Counted from the stretch's first letter, positions 27,905 through 37,906 are shown. The stretch is DNA of 64,000 bases from Candidatus Aquabacterium excrementipullorum (GCA_019112875.1 DXIO01000030.1:1-64000); one strand, 5' to 3'. Program-made: numbers and translations. Notes: generated by a model from the sequence alone, not told the origin.

Positions 27905-28738
27905 TCAATGTGGCGTGTGCGCTGACGACGCCGTCAACCACTGGCCCAACTGCCGCGCATGCTGGCCGCCAGATTGCTGCGCCTGGGCCAGCAAATGCTG
28001 CTCGCGACGCCCCAGATCACCCAGCTTGAGCAGCGTGGCGCGGTAGTAGTCGAGATCAGCCGCCCTGGCAAACACCAGCTCCTGCTGGGCACCGTTCTCC
28101 AGGGCCACGCCCTTGCCCACCTTGTCGAGGTAAGTCAGCAGGGCATCGACCTGCGTCACGATGTCGTGCTCCACCCCGAAGAATGCGTGCATCGTTTGCG
28201 CCGCGTCGGAGGACGTGGCCAACAAGGCCTTGCGGCGCTCATCGTTGTCCCAGGCCGGCGCCTGCTGAAGCCACTGCCGCAGCGCGTCATCGAGCTGGGA
28301 CTGGATCTGCTGGTCCTGGCGTGCCAGATCGTCCAGCGCGGTGTTGAGCTGTGCCAGCTTCTGGCGAACGCTGTGACGCCCCGTGGGCAGGACCAGCGTC
28401 GACGGCACCATGCCCTCGCCCAATCCGACCGCCTCGATCTGGGTCTGGTAAGTCTGCAGGGCCTGCTGTCTCTGCCGCGACGCATCGATCAAGGCCTGCA
28501 TCAGCGGTGCCAGGGCGGTGTCGCCCACTTCGCCGAGCATCCGCGCATCGGGGGCATGGCCGGCGCTGAGCGCCTGCACCACCGGCGCCAGACGCTGCAG
28601 ATCGCGCTCCAGGGCCCGGTGGCGGGCATCGGCACTGCCCTGGGAGACCCAAAGCAGCGCGGACAGCACGATCAGCCCAAGGCCCAAACCCAGGATGGTC
28701 CACCACGCCAAGACTGATCGGTCGTTTCTGTCACGCAT
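27905..28738 (-). CDS. Membrane-anchored helical protein (hypothetical)
   Basis: 277 residues. One N-terminal membrane helix (WWTILGLGLGLIVLSALLWV), then entirely helical, coiled-coil-rich sequence with many Gln, Ala and Leu (LNTALDDLARQDQQIQSQLD). The layout resembles the periplasmic sensor part of chemoreceptors but there is no signalling domain. No enzyme motif. Lies between the Gly-rich lipoprotein and the H-NS-like gene, on the same strand as both. Function unknown. Confidence 0.6.
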   Translation of the reverse strand: MRDRNDRSVLAWWTILGLGLGLIVLSALLWVSQGSADARHRALERDLQRLAPVVQALSAGHAPDARMLGEVGDTALAPLMQALIDASRQRQQALQTYQTQIEAVGLGEGMVPSTLVLPTGRHSVRQKLAQLNTALDDLARQDQQIQSQLDDALRQWLQQAPAWDNDERRKALLATSSDAAQTMHAFFGVEHDIVTQVDALLTYLDKVGKGVALENGAQQELVFARAADLDYYRATLLKLGDLGRREQHLLAQAQQSGGQHARQLGQWLTASSAHTPH

Positions 28739-28877
28739 ACCGCCCGCATCCCCGGCCGCGTCCCGGGGCCTGCTGCGCTGTCAAAAGAGCGTATTTCACC
28801 CCACCCGCAACCGTGTCAGGGTGTGTCAACTTGTAAAACCCCGGGTCAGGGGTCTGGACAGGGCAAAGCGCCGTTGT

Positions 28878-29378
28878 TCAGTGCTCCAGCCGCGAGGGAT
28901 CAGGGCTGGCACAACGCAATTCCTCGACGGTATATCCGCCTCGTGTCAGGGCCTCGCGCAACCATGGCGGCTGCGAACCCTGGCCATCCCAGGTATCGCC
29001 CGACACCGGATGCCGGTATTTGGGCGACGGGACAAGCACCTGGGGCAGTTCCGACGGCATGCTGGGTGCGTCGAATTCGAGTTCCTCGGGGGAAATGCGC
29101 CAAAACTCAATCAACTTGCGAATGGAGCGCAACGCCGCTTCTTGTTCTGGGGTCTTCACGTTGGTGTGCAATTGCGATTGAAGTTGCCAGGCAACCACCT
29201 TAGTATTGTGACCGAGCTTCAAAGCCGGAAAGTGAACCGGGTTTTGAATAGCTCGAATTGACACCTGATATTGGCAATCCGGCACATAGCGGCATTTGTC
29301 CAGAAGGGCTATTCTCAGCCGACGCCTTGACCAGGCACCGTTGCAGCAGGGGCAACGCGCAGTAATTCCCTGCGTCAT
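28878..29378 (-). CDS. H-NS-family-like protein with N-terminal cysteine cluster
   Basis: 166 residues. Residues 119-140 match the H-NS C-terminal DNA-binding consensus (PKYRHPVSGDTWDGQG then PPWL). Residues 84-103 (IRKLIEFWRISPEELEFD) resemble the linker helix of H-NS proteins. The N terminus, unlike H-NS, has cysteines at 9, 11, 12, 29 and 35 (RCPCC ... DKCRYVPDC), which could hold zinc. The gene is visibly less GC-rich than its neighbours, as is common for acquired DNA or for H-NS-related genes. Start chosen at ATG 29378; a longer frame runs up to 29495 but would overlap the chemoreceptor gene start. Confidence 0.6.
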   Translation of the reverse strand: MTQGITARCPCCNGAWSRRRLRIALLDKCRYVPDCQYQVSIRAIQNPVHFPALKLGHNTKVVAWQLQSQLHTNVKTPEQEAALRSIRKLIEFWRISPEELEFDAPSMPSELPQVLVPSPKYRHPVSGDTWDGQGSQPPWLREALTRGGYTVEELRCASPDPSRLEH

Positions 29379-29403
29379 GTCTACGTGATGTTCAGGAGGC
29401 CCT

Positions 29404-31218
29404 ATGCGCGTCAACTTGCCCGTGTCCGAGCACGAGTACCCTTTTCCGGCTGGTGAAACACTGGTGTCCACGACGGACCTCAAAGGCCGGATCAATTACT
29501 GCAACCCTGCATTCATCCAGGTCAGTGGGTATACCCGCGAGGAATTACTGGGCCAGCCCCACAACATGATCCGTCACCCCGACATGCCGGAAGAAGCCTT
29601 CCGCGACATGTGGATGACGATCGCTTCGGGACAGCCCTGGTCCGCGCTGGTCAAGAACCGCCGCAAGGATGGCAGCTATTACTGGGTGAAGGCCAACGTC
29701 ACCCCGTTGATGGAAAACGACCGGCCCGTGGGCTACATGTCGGTGCGCACCCTGCCCACGCGCGTCGAGGTGCAGGCCTCCGAAAGGTTATACGCCACCA
29801 TGCGTGCTGAAAAAGACGCTGGCCGCCTGCTGCACAAGCTGGAACAGGGCCATGTGGTCCGCGTCGATGCCTTGGGCAAGCTGCGCGAAGGCACCCGGCT
29901 GGGCTTGGTCGGCCAGATGATGCTGATCAGTCTGCTCACGGCCGTGCTGGCCTATGGCGTCGGGGTGGCCTCGGCAGGCGGGCTCTCCGAGATCAACGTG
30001 CTCGAACTGCTGATCGGCGCCGTGCTGATGGCCGGCCTGGGCGCAGCCGCCTCCCTCGTGATCCGAGCGCTGACACTCAAGCCGCTGGAAGGCCTGCTGG
30101 TGCGCGCCAACCGCATGGCCGCTGGCGACCTCACCGCCGACATCGACTCCAACCGCAAGGACCTGGTCGGCAAACTGGCGCAATCGCTGAACCAACTCAA
30201 CGTGAACCTGCGCTCCATCGTTCGCGATGCGCGCAACGAGGTCAACCAGATGATGGTGGCCACCGAAGAGATCGCCTCGGGCAACCAGGATCTGTCGGCC
30301 CGCACGGAAACCCAGGCCAGCAACCTGCAGCAGACCGCGGCATCGATGGAGCAGATCACCGGCACCGTGCGCACGAGTTCGGACACGGCCAAGCAAGCCG
30401 CCTCGCTGGCGCACGAGACCACGGCCGTCACGCAGCGCAGCAGCGCCGCGGTGGACGACGTCACGCAGATGATGGTCGCCATCGAGGAATCCTCCAAGCG
30501 CATCAACGAGATCATCCAGGTGATCGACAGCATCGCCTTCCAGACCAACATCCTGGCGCTCAATGCCGCGGTCGAGGCCGCGCGCGCTGGCGAACAGGGG
30601 CGCGGCTTTGCCGTCGTGGCTTCCGAAGTGCGGGCCCTGGCGCAGCGCACGGCCACGGCCGCCAAGGAGGTCAAGCAGCTGATCACCGATTCGGCCGAGA
30701 AGATCAGCGCCGGCAGCCGCCTGACCGAAACCGCCAAGACGACCATGGCCGTCGCGCTGCAGTCGGTCGAGAAGGTGGGCTCGCTCGTCGAGGTGATCAG
30801 CCACGGTGCCAACGAGCAGTTGACAGGCATCTCGCAGATCAACAGCGCCATCGCGCAGCTGGACACCATCACCCAGCAGAACGCGGCGGCAGTGGAGCAG
30901 ATCTCGGCCTCGTCCATGGCATTGGCCAGCCGGGCGCAGGTGGTGTCGGCGACGGTGCAGGTGTTCCGCATCGATGCCCACCAGTCCCACAGCATGCCGG
31001 ATGCCGTCGCACTTCGCCGCAATGCCAAGCAGCAAGGCACTGCCGACCATGCAGAGCATCCCAAGCTCACGCCCGCGCCGGTGAGCCAGCCGCGTGCCGC
31101 GCGTACGCCGGCCCTGGCGGCCAACCGTGCGCAACCCGCCATGACCCATTCACCGCAACCCGGGGCGCATGCCGCGTCGCGTCAGGCGGTGACCGAAGGC
31201 GACTGGGAGGCCATCTGA
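29404..31218 (+). CDS. PAS-containing methyl-accepting chemotaxis protein (Aer-like)
   Basis: 604 residues. N-terminal PAS domain (about 18-120: [57 protein letters not shown]) resembling the FAD-binding PAS of Aer. Two membrane helices at about 160-225, HAMP-like segment ([20 protein letters not shown]), then the conserved signalling hairpin ([40 protein letters not shown]). The C-terminal ~70 residues are Pro/Ala/Gln-rich with no CheR pentapeptide. Predicted to sense redox or oxygen and feed the chemotaxis kinase. CAGGAGG sits ideally before ATG 29404. Confidence 0.92.
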   Translation: MRVNLPVSEHEYPFPAGETLVSTTDLKGRINYCNPAFIQVSGYTREELLGQPHNMIRHPDMPEEAFRDMWMTIASGQPWSALVKNRRKDGSYYWVKANVTPLMENDRPVGYMSVRTLPTRVEVQASERLYATMRAEKDAGRLLHKLEQGHVVRVDALGKLREGTRLGLVGQMMLISLLTAVLAYGVGVASAGGLSEINVLELLIGAVLMAGLGAAASLVIRALTLKPLEGLLVRANRMAAGDLTADIDSNRKDLVGKLAQSLNQLNVNLRSIVRDARNEVNQMMVATEEIASGNQDLSARTETQASNLQQTAASMEQITGTVRTSSDTAKQAASLAHETTAVTQRSSAAVDDVTQMMVAIEESSKRINEIIQVIDSIAFQTNILALNAAVEAARAGEQGRGFAVVASEVRALAQRTATAAKEVKQLITDSAEKISAGSRLTETAKTTMAVALQSVEKVGSLVEVISHGANEQLTGISQINSAIAQLDTITQQNAAAVEQISASSMALASRAQVVSATVQVFRIDAHQSHSMPDAVALRRNAKQQGTADHAEHPKLTPAPVSQPRAARTPALAANRAQPAMTHSPQPGAHAASRQAVTEGDWEAI

Positions 31219-31318
31219 TCCGGCCTCCGCGACGCCCCGGATGACAGACGGCGGTCGGCATGCCTACACTGGCAGGTCACGCTTTTCGCGCGTGCTTTTG
31301 AATCTGCGCCGCCCTGTC

Positions 31319-32062
31319 ATGAAGTTCGCCCTGCTGTCCGACCTGCACGCCAACCGCCAAGCCACCGAGGCGGTGTGGGAACACGCCCTTGGCGAAGGTT
31401 TCGACCAGCTCGTGCTGCTGGGCGATTACGTTGACTACGGCGCCGACCCAGGCTGGGTGCTGGACTTCGTGCGCCGCCGTGTGGCCGACGGTGCCGTGGC
31501 CGTGCGCGGCAACCATGACGATGCCGTGAGCGGCGTTACGCACGAAGGCATGCACGGACAGGTGCAGGTGAGTCTGGCGTGGACGCGCCAGCAGCTCGAT
31601 GCGTCCCAGCGCGACTTCCTGGCCAGCCTGCCCTTGACGGCCACCTTCGGCGACTGCCTCGCCGTGCATGCCAACGCCCATGCGCCGGCCGAGTGGGGCT
31701 ACATCCACGGCCGGCTGGAGGCCATGCGCAGCCTGTATGCCACCGATGCACACCTCGTGCTGTGCGGCCACATGCACGAGCCGCGGCTTTACCACCTCTC
31801 GGGCACCGGCAAGGCCGGTGAGTTCGAACCGGTGCCAGGTGTGGCCATTCCGCTGTCGCGCGCACGGCGCTGGCTGGCCATTCCCGGCTCCGTGGGCCAG
31901 CCTCGTGATGGCAACCCGGCCGCCTGCTACGCCCTGTACGACGACGAACAGGACACGCTGGCCTTTCACCGCGTGCCCTATGACCACGAAGAGGCGGCCG
32001 AGCGCATCATCCAGGCCGGCCTGCCCGAGTTGATGGCCGAGAGACTGCACCATGGCCGCTGA
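31319..32062 (+). CDS. Metallophosphoesterase, coupled to a Ser/Thr kinase gene
   Basis: 247 residues, cytosolic. Calcineurin-like motifs in order: LLSDLHANRQA, LGDYVDYGADP, VRGNHDDAV, VHANAHAP, and CGHMHEP. Metal-dependent phosphoesterase; relatives include protein phosphatases and nucleotide phosphoesterases. Its last 11 bp overlap the start of a Ser/Thr kinase gene, so the two are translated together. A kinase/phosphatase couple acting on the same targets is an attractive inference but unproven. ATG 31319 starts right at the phosphoesterase fold. Confidence 0.88.
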   Translation: MKFALLSDLHANRQATEAVWEHALGEGFDQLVLLGDYVDYGADPGWVLDFVRRRVADGAVAVRGNHDDAVSGVTHEGMHGQVQVSLAWTRQQLDASQRDFLASLPLTATFGDCLAVHANAHAPAEWGYIHGRLEAMRSLYATDAHLVLCGHMHEPRLYHLSGTGKAGEFEPVPGVAIPLSRARRWLAIPGSVGQPRDGNPAACYALYDDEQDTLAFHRVPYDHEEAAERIIQAGLPELMAERLHHGR

Positions 32063-33509
32063 GCGGCCAGACACCACCGAAGAACCCAGTGGCCCACGCC
32101 TGCGGCTGGAAGCCGGCATGGTGCTGGACGATTTCGAACTGGTCGAACGCCTGCACCAGGGCGGCATGGCCACGCTGTGGGCCGTGCGCCGTGCAGGCCC
32201 GGTGCCCCCGGATCAGGTTGGTCTGCCCCTGATCATGAAGGTGCCCCGCTTCAAGGGCGGCGAGGACCCGGCCACCATCGTTGGCTTCGAGGTAGAGCAG
32301 ATGATCATGCCGCGCCTGCAGGGGCCCCACGTGCCACGCTACGTGGCCCGGGGCGATTTCACGCGCCAGCCCTACATCGTGATGGAGCATGTGCCCGGCG
32401 ACACGCTCAAGCCACGCTTCGACCAAGCCCCACTGCCCCTGCGCGAGGTGGCCCGCATCGGCGCGCGGATCGCGCAGGCGCTGCACGCCGTGCATGCGCA
32501 GCATGTGGTGCACCTGGACATCAAGCCCAGCAACATCATGTTCCGCGCGAGCGGCGAAGCCGTGCTGGTGGACTTCGGCCTCTCACGCCACGATCATCTG
32601 CCGGACCTGCTCGAAGAAGAGTTCGAGCTGCCCATGGGCACGGGTCCGTACATGTCGCCAGAGCAGGTGCAGTTCGTGCGCAACGATCCGCGCAGCGATC
32701 TGTTCGCTCTGGGCGTGCTGATGTACCACCTGGCCACCGGCCACCGACCGTTCGGGCAGCCCAACAGTGTCAGCGGCCTGCGCAAGCGTCTGTACACCGA
32801 GCCGACGCCGCCACGCGCGCTGGTGCCCGAACTGCCGCCGTGGTTCCAGGAGGTGGTGCTGCGCTGCCTGGAGGTGCGCCCCGAGAACCGCTACCAGAGC
32901 GCGGCCCAGCTCGCGCTGGACCTGCAGAACCCGGCTCAGGTGCCGCTGACCCCTCGCGCGGAGAAACTGACGACGGCCGGCGCGCTGCGCAAGCTGAGCC
33001 GCTGGTTCAAGGCCATCGGCCACGAGCCCGAGCCCGAGACCTCGGTCACGACCCAGCTGGAGCGCAGTCCCATCATCATGGTGGCCATCGGCGTGCGCAA
33101 CTCGACGCCGGCGCTCGATGCCAAGCTGCTGGCCACCGTGCGGCGCATCCTGGTGATCGAGCCCGGTGCGCGCCTGGCCTGCGTCAGCGTGATGAAGACC
33201 AACCGCGTGGGCATGGACAAGCTCACTGACGAGCAGGGCAACAGCCTGCATGTGAAGCAACTGGTGGCCATCCGCCATTGGGCCCGGCCGCTGCAGCAGG
33301 CGCTGGCCATGGACGATCAGCGCCTGACCTTCCATGTGCTCGAATCGCCCGACACCGCCGTGGCCATCGTCGACTTCGCCACCAAGAACCAGGTGGACCA
33401 CATCGTGATGGGCGCGCGAGGCAACTCCAGCCTGCGGCGCTACCTGGGCAGCGTGAGTGCCCAGGTGGTGGCCGAGGCGCAGTGCTCGGTCACCGTCGTG
33501 CGGGCCTGA
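32052..33509 (+). CDS. Ser/Thr protein kinase fused to universal stress protein domain
   Basis: 485 residues. Hanks-type kinase at about 20-295: FELVERLHQGGMATLWAV (glycine loop), IMKVPRF (ATP-binding Lys near 63), VVHLDIKPSNIMF (catalytic loop, Asp-Lys-Asn), VDFGLSRHD (DFG), GTGPYMSPEQV. The C-terminal ~145 residues form a UspA domain (PIIMVAIGVRNSTPALDAKL, HIVMGARGNSSLRRYLGSVS, VTVVRA), including a GxxG-x9-GS ATP-binding pattern. No membrane segment, so a soluble kinase. Inference: the Usp part senses ATP or stress and tunes the kinase. Eleven-bp overlap with the phosphoesterase gene. Confidence 0.9.
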   Translation: MAAERPDTTEEPSGPRLRLEAGMVLDDFELVERLHQGGMATLWAVRRAGPVPPDQVGLPLIMKVPRFKGGEDPATIVGFEVEQMIMPRLQGPHVPRYVARGDFTRQPYIVMEHVPGDTLKPRFDQAPLPLREVARIGARIAQALHAVHAQHVVHLDIKPSNIMFRASGEAVLVDFGLSRHDHLPDLLEEEFELPMGTGPYMSPEQVQFVRNDPRSDLFALGVLMYHLATGHRPFGQPNSVSGLRKRLYTEPTPPRALVPELPPWFQEVVLRCLEVRPENRYQSAAQLALDLQNPAQVPLTPRAEKLTTAGALRKLSRWFKAIGHEPEPETSVTTQLERSPIIMVAIGVRNSTPALDAKLLATVRRILVIEPGARLACVSVMKTNRVGMDKLTDEQGNSLHVKQLVAIRHWARPLQQALAMDDQRLTFHVLESPDTAVAIVDFATKNQVDHIVMGARGNSSLRRYLGSVSAQVVAEAQCSVTVVRA

Positions 33510-33527
33510 AGAAGGCCAGCAGGCTGC

Positions 33528-34442
33528 TCAGACGTCGGCGACAGAGCGCTTCTGGAACTTGCGGGCCAGACGCAGCAGACGCGGGCTGTCGTACACGGCC
33601 ACCTTGAGCTTGGAGACCATCTCGGCCTTCAGGGAATGCTCGGGCTGGTTGGCGAAGTACTGGAACTCGCCATGCTGCTCGTACTGCACCCAGGGCTTGC
33701 TGGTGAACAGGTTGCCGAAGGTCATCTGGGAAGGCAGGAAATGCGCCGTCAGCGACTTGCGCGAGTGCTTCAGATCCTTGGTGGGCAGGGAGCCGTGGAT
33801 GGTGCGCGAGTTCCAGAACAGCACGTCGCCCTTCTTCAGGGCCGGCACATGGATCAGCTCGGGATGGGCGTCCATGTATTCGCGCATGCGCACGAGCCAG
33901 TCCGAGTGCGCCATGTTCTTCTCGTGCAGGGCCACGCGGTGGGTGCCGGCCAATACGTAGAAGCGGCCGGCATCCTCATGGATGTCTTCCATGGCGATCC
34001 AGGCGCCGAGCAGGTTGCCGTTGGGCACCGAATCGAGGTACCACCAGTCCTGGTGCGGCGGCGTGGCCGCGTTCGCATCGAACAGCATGCTCTGCATCAG
34101 GTTGTGCTTGGCATGGCCCGTGACCTGCTGCAGCCCCCCCAGCAACTCTGGCGAAAAATAGAGATCCAGCGCGGCCTGGCTGAATTCGGGGAAACGCTTG
34201 TAGTTGTGCACATCCAGGAAGCTCTGGATCACATGGCCGTGCGATGTGAAACGGTTGCGGTCGTAGATGTTGGTGTTCTGACGGTAGAACTTGGTCTTGG
34301 TGGGCAGGATATCGCGCTGGTAGAGCGACATCAGCTTGTCGACGAGCCGTGCGGGCAGCAGGCCGGGCAGTACCACATAACCCTGCTCTTCGTAATATTG
34401 GGCGGCGTCGTTCAGCACCTCGGCGCGGACAGCAGCGTTCAT
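33528..34442 (-). CDS. Phytanoyl-CoA dioxygenase (PhyH) family protein
   Basis: 304 residues. Non-haem iron/2-oxoglutarate dioxygenase fold with iron ligands in ATPPHQDWWYLDS (HxD) and NSRTIHGSLP (distal His), and substrate-lid N terminus QYYEEQGYVVLPGLL. Members hydroxylate lipids, small molecules or natural-product intermediates; substrate here is unknown. AGAGAGAG precedes ATG 34442. The next 140 bp toward parC carry a GC-rich hairpin (34550-34574). Confidence 0.88.
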   Translation of the reverse strand: MNAAVRAEVLNDAAQYYEEQGYVVLPGLLPARLVDKLMSLYQRDILPTKTKFYRQNTNIYDRNRFTSHGHVIQSFLDVHNYKRFPEFSQAALDLYFSPELLGGLQQVTGHAKHNLMQSMLFDANAATPPHQDWWYLDSVPNGNLLGAWIAMEDIHEDAGRFYVLAGTHRVALHEKNMAHSDWLVRMREYMDAHPELIHVPALKKGDVLFWNSRTIHGSLPTKDLKHSRKSLTAHFLPSQMTFGNLFTSKPWVQYEQHGEFQYFANQPEHSLKAEMVSKLKVAVYDSPRLLRLARKFQKRSVADV

Positions 34443-34549
34443 CTGACTCTCTCTGGTTGTTTGGCCGCGCCTCCCGTGGCGCGAGCGATTGCCCGAACGA
34501 TAGAGACGATGTAACGGGAGGTCAATGGGGGCGCCCCGCACTTGGACGC

Positions 34550-34578
34550 CCCGCCCCCACGGCTGAGGGGCGGGTTTT
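34550..34578. terminator. GC-rich hairpin between the PhyH and parC genes
   Basis: Arms CCCGCCCC and GGGGCGGG around a nine-base loop, followed on the plus strand by TTTT. The genes on both sides are on the minus strand, where no T-run follows the hairpin. It lies 12 bp past the parC stop. It may end parC transcription inefficiently or act mainly on antisense reads. Confidence 0.35.
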
Positions 34579-34585
34579 ACCAGCC

Positions 34586-36916
34586 TCAATTCGCGATGGG
34601 CACGACGCGCATCACCTTCTGCAGGCCATCGACGGCCTTGCCCTTGCGGGCCCGCTTGCCGATGTGGGCCGTGTAGCCGCTGTTGCGCACGTCTTCTTCC
34701 TTGGGCTTGCCGCCCCGGCCCGAGCCGATCACGCGCACACCGTTGTGCACGGTGGCCACGGACACCAGCGGGTCCTTCTTGGCATCGACTTCCATCAGCG
34801 TGAGACCGCGGCCGCCGTTGGACTGCAGCTTGAGCTCGTCCAGCGCGAACACCAGCAGGCGCCCACCCTGGGCCAGGCAGGCCACCTGGGTGTGCGCCGG
34901 CTGCACCAGCACCGGGGCCAGCACGATGCTGCCCTCGTCGAGCGTGAGGAAGCCCTTGCCGCCCTTCTGGCGCGTGACCAGATCGCCCAGCTTGGCCAGC
35001 AGGCCGAAGCCCGCGGTGTTGGCCAGCAGCAGCACCTGCTCGGGGTTGCCGGCCAGGTAGTGCAGCGGCTGCGTGCCGGATTCGAGCTCGATCATCGTCG
35101 TGATGGGCTGGCCATCGCCGCGCGCGCCGGGCAGGCTGCTCACGGGCACGCTGTAGACGCGGCCGTTGCTGCCGACGACGATCATCGGATCAACGGTGCG
35201 GCATTCAAAGGTGCCGTACAGGCCGTCGCCGGCCTTGAAGGCGAAGCTTGCGGGATCGTGGCCATGGCCGGTGCGCGCACGCACCCAGCCCTTGAGGCTG
35301 ACCACCACCGTCACGGGCTCGTCGACCACCTTCACCTCGGCCACGGCGCGCTTCTCGGCCTGGATCAGGGTGCGGCGCTCGTCGCCGTACTGCTTGGCAT
35401 CGGCCTCGATCTCCTTGACCACGGTGCGCTTGAGCGTGGCGGGGCTGTCCAGGATCTCCTGCAGCTTCGCCTGCTCGCCGCGCAGCTCGGCCAGTTCCTG
35501 CTCGATCTTGATCGCTTCCAGCCGGGCCAATTGGCGCAGGCGGATGTCGAGGATGTCGTCGGCCTGGCGGTCGCTGAGCTTGAAGCGCTCGATCAGCGCG
35601 GCCTTGGGCTCGTCGCTCTCGCGGATGATGCGGATCACCTCGTCGATGTTGAGCAACACCAGCTGCCGGCCTTCGAGGATGTGGATGCGGTCGAGCACCT
35701 TGCCCAGGCGGTGGCGCGTGCGGCGCGTCACCGTGTCCATGCGGAAGCCCGTCCACTCCAGCAGGATCTGGCGCAGGCCCTTCTGCGTGGGCTTGCCGTC
35801 GGCGCCGACCATGGTCATGTTCACCGAGGCGGAGCTTTCCAGGCTGGTGTGCGCCAGCAGCGTGGTGATCAGCTCCTGCTGGCTGACGGTGCGGGTCTTG
35901 GGTTCGATGACCAAACGCACCGGGGCATCCTTGTTGGACTCGTCCCGCACGAGGTCCAGGATGGAGGCCACGCTGGTCTTGAGCTGCAGCTGCTCGGCCG
36001 TCAGGGCCTTCTTGCCGACCTTGACCTTGGGGTTGACCAGCTCTTCGATTTCTTCAGCGACCTTGGCGGCATTGGTGCCGGGCGGCAGCTCAGTCACGAC
36101 CAACTGCCATTGGCCCCGCGCCAAATCCTCGATCTTCCAGCGGGCACGCACCTTCAGGCTGCCCCGCCCGGTGCGGTAGGCGTCCTGGATGTCCTGCGGA
36201 CTGGAGATGATCTGTCCACCACCCGGGAAATCGGGGCCTTGCACCAGGCCGCACAGCTCTTCGTCGGACAGTCTGTCGTTCTTGATCAGCGCCACGGCGG
36301 CCGCGGCCACCTCCCGCAGGTTGTGGCTGGGGATCTCGGTGGCCAGGCCCACGGCGATGCCGCTGGCACCATTGAGCAAGACGAAGGGCAGGCGCGCGGG
36401 CAGTTGCCTAGGCTCTTCCTCGCGGCCATCGTAGTTGGGGATGAAATCGACCGTGCCCATGTCGATCTCGTCGAGCAACAGGCGGGCGATGGGGGCCAAG
36501 CGTGCTTCGGTGTAACGCATCGCGGCGGCGCCGTCGCCATCGCGGCTGCCGAAGTTGCCCTGGCCGTCGACCAGCGGGTAGCGCAGCGCGAAATCCTGCG
36601 CCATGCGCACCATGGCGTCGTAGGCGGCCGTGTCGCCGTGCGGGTGGTACTTGCCGAGCACGTCGCCCACCACGCGCGCGCTCTTGACCGGCTTTGCGCC
36701 GGTGTTGCCCGAGAAGCCCAGGCCCATGCGGTCCATCGCGTACAGGATGCGGCGCTGCACGGGCTTCTGGCCGTCGCACACGTCGGGCAGGGCGCGGCCC
36801 TTGACCACGCTCAGCGCGTACTCCAGGTAGGCGCGCTCGGCGTAGTGGGCCAGGGTCAGGGAATCGCCGCCATCGCTGGGCGGCTGGGTGAATTCAAGCG
36901 TCGTTTGTTCGGACAT
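34586..36916 (-). CDS. parC: DNA topoisomerase IV subunit A
   Basis: 776 residues. ParC-type gyrase A core: [39 protein letters not shown] (quinolone-determining region), and catalytic Tyr in [10 protein letters not shown]. The C-terminal beta-propeller is shorter than in GyrA and lacks a clear GyrA box, which points to ParC. With ParE it decatenates daughter chromosomes. ATG 36916 (MSEQTTLEF) chosen; ATG 36931 is five codons earlier. parE lies 6.6 kb away on the same strand with unrelated genes between. Confidence 0.93.
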   Translation of the reverse strand: MSEQTTLEFTQPPSDGGDSLTLAHYAERAYLEYALSVVKGRALPDVCDGQKPVQRRILYAMDRMGLGFSGNTGAKPVKSARVVGDVLGKYHPHGDTAAYDAMVRMAQDFALRYPLVDGQGNFGSRDGDGAAAMRYTEARLAPIARLLLDEIDMGTVDFIPNYDGREEEPRQLPARLPFVLLNGASGIAVGLATEIPSHNLREVAAAAVALIKNDRLSDEELCGLVQGPDFPGGGQIISSPQDIQDAYRTGRGSLKVRARWKIEDLARGQWQLVVTELPPGTNAAKVAEEIEELVNPKVKVGKKALTAEQLQLKTSVASILDLVRDESNKDAPVRLVIEPKTRTVSQQELITTLLAHTSLESSASVNMTMVGADGKPTQKGLRQILLEWTGFRMDTVTRRTRHRLGKVLDRIHILEGRQLVLLNIDEVIRIIRESDEPKAALIERFKLSDRQADDILDIRLRQLARLEAIKIEQELAELRGEQAKLQEILDSPATLKRTVVKEIEADAKQYGDERRTLIQAEKRAVAEVKVVDEPVTVVVSLKGWVRARTGHGHDPASFAFKAGDGLYGTFECRTVDPMIVVGSNGRVYSVPVSSLPGARGDGQPITTMIELESGTQPLHYLAGNPEQVLLLANTAGFGLLAKLGDLVTRQKGGKGFLTLDEGSIVLAPVLVQPAHTQVACLAQGGRLLVFALDELKLQSNGGRGLTLMEVDAKKDPLVSVATVHNGVRVIGSGRGGKPKEEDVRNSGYTAHIGKRARKGKAVDGLQKVMRVVPIAN

Positions 36917-36961
36917 TGATCGTCGGCTCATGAGGAAACGCCGGGCCGCCCCAAGTTTCCT

Positions 36962-37018
36962 CACCCCCCCACGGGGGGCGGCGGCCATGCCGCCTGGGGG
37001 CCCTTTCCGGGGGCAGGC
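36962..37018. repeat. GC-rich palindromic block upstream of parC
   Basis: Successive inverted repeats: a CCCCCC-ACG-GGGGG stem near 36963-36978, GCGGC-CAT-GCCGC near 36980-36992, then a GGGGGCCC/CCGGGGG pair. No gene fits in it. Such clustered GC palindromes are common between genes in this bacterial group and may fold in the mRNA leader or mark a REP-like element. The core CCCACGGGGGG recurs at 22141-22153. Confidence 0.4.
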
Positions 37019-37079
37019 GTATTTTGCCTGTTGTGAGCGATCACCCTTTCCGTCCCCTTTTTGGGGTGGATCAAGCGCT

Positions 37080-37730
37080 TTATTTATCCACCAGATAGGC
37101 GCCAGCGAACATGTCCACCGCTGACCGCACGAGCCTGGCCCGCGTGCGCGCCGGCGGGATCGCCTCGCTGGCATCGCACAGCAGGTAGTACTGGCCCAGC
37201 ATGCACAGGTTGACGAACTGCGCCGCCGCCATGCGGATGTCCTCGAAGCGGGCCTGGCCGCTGGCCTGCAGCGATGTCAGATAGCTCTCCACCGGGTTGC
37301 GCGCCATGCTGGCCACGCGGTTGGAATGCTGCGAGATGTCCTCCATGCGAAGTTGTTCGCCGATCAGGATGCGCGTGAGGTTCTGCCCCTGCGGCGTGAA
37401 GTAGCTGTTGGCCAGGAAGCTGCCCATCTCGTGCAGCACCTCGCGCGGCGGACGGCTGGTGTCGATCTTGGCGGCCATGCGCTCGGCGTAGTCGCCCACC
37501 AGGCGCTCCAGCACGGCCACGAACAGCCCCTTCTTGGTCTCGAAGTGCCGGTACAGCGTGAGCTTGGAGACGCCCGCTGCCTGCGCGATGCCTTCGATGC
37601 TGGTGCCGTCGAAGCCGAAATCGATGAAATGGTTGCGCGCCACGACCAGCGCATGGCGGATCAGTTCTTCGGCGGCTTCACGGGTCGGGCGGCCGGTGAC
37701 AGCCCTTGGGGTGCGCGTGGCGGCAGGCAT
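37080..37730 (-). CDS. TetR-family repressor of the flavin monooxygenase cassette
   Basis: 216 residues. N-terminal TetR helix-turn-helix: [39 protein letters not shown] (recognition helix), [15 protein letters not shown]. The C-terminal ligand domain is variable. Divergent from the flavin monooxygenase gene with a 176-bp gap that holds a well-formed promoter and inverted repeat (37837-37887). Expected to repress that operon and be released by its substrate or a product. Confidence 0.9.
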   Translation of the reverse strand: MPAATRTPRAVTGRPTREAAEELIRHALVVARNHFIDFGFDGTSIEGIAQAAGVSKLTLYRHFETKKGLFVAVLERLVGDYAERMAAKIDTSRPPREVLHEMGSFLANSYFTPQGQNLTRILIGEQLRMEDISQHSNRVASMARNPVESYLTSLQASGQARFEDIRMAAAQFVNLCMLGQYYLLCDASEAIPPARTRARLVRSAVDMFAGAYLVDK

Positions 37731-37836
37731 GGGTAGGGCTCTGAAATTTTTGTGCCAGGGATTCTGCGGCCACTCGGTACCGCACGCATCACCGTCGATT
37801 ATTCAAAGTGCGGATATCGGTATCAGCAAAAGTTCG

Positions 37837-37865
37837 TTGTTTCAGTGTGTAGCGATGGCTATCTT
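37837..37865 (+). promoter_or_regulatory. Sigma-70-type promoter of the monooxygenase operon
   Basis: TTGTTT (37837-37842), exactly 17 bp spacer, TATCTT (37860-37865). Both hexamers differ from consensus by two bases. Located about 42 bp before the monooxygenase ATG, in a locally AT-rich stretch. Transcription would begin inside the inverted repeat that follows. Confidence 0.55.
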
Positions 37866-37887
37866 AAGTGAACGACACCGTTTACTT
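37866..37887. promoter_or_regulatory. Candidate TetR operator
   Basis: AAGTGAAC (37866-37873), six-base spacer, GTTTACTT (37880-37887): a 22-bp near-perfect palindrome with 7 of 8 positions paired. It abuts the -10 element and covers the expected start site, the classic place for a TetR-type repressor to block transcription. The divergent TetR gene makes it the natural ligand. Confidence 0.55.
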
Positions 37888-37906
37888 ATTTGAGGCAGCG
37901 ACTTTC

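Noticed and set aside
34349-36919. Long plus-strand frame (856 codons) opposite parC
   Set aside because: Shadow of parC. The sequence is low in structure (HG, QA, VD runs) and has no start context.
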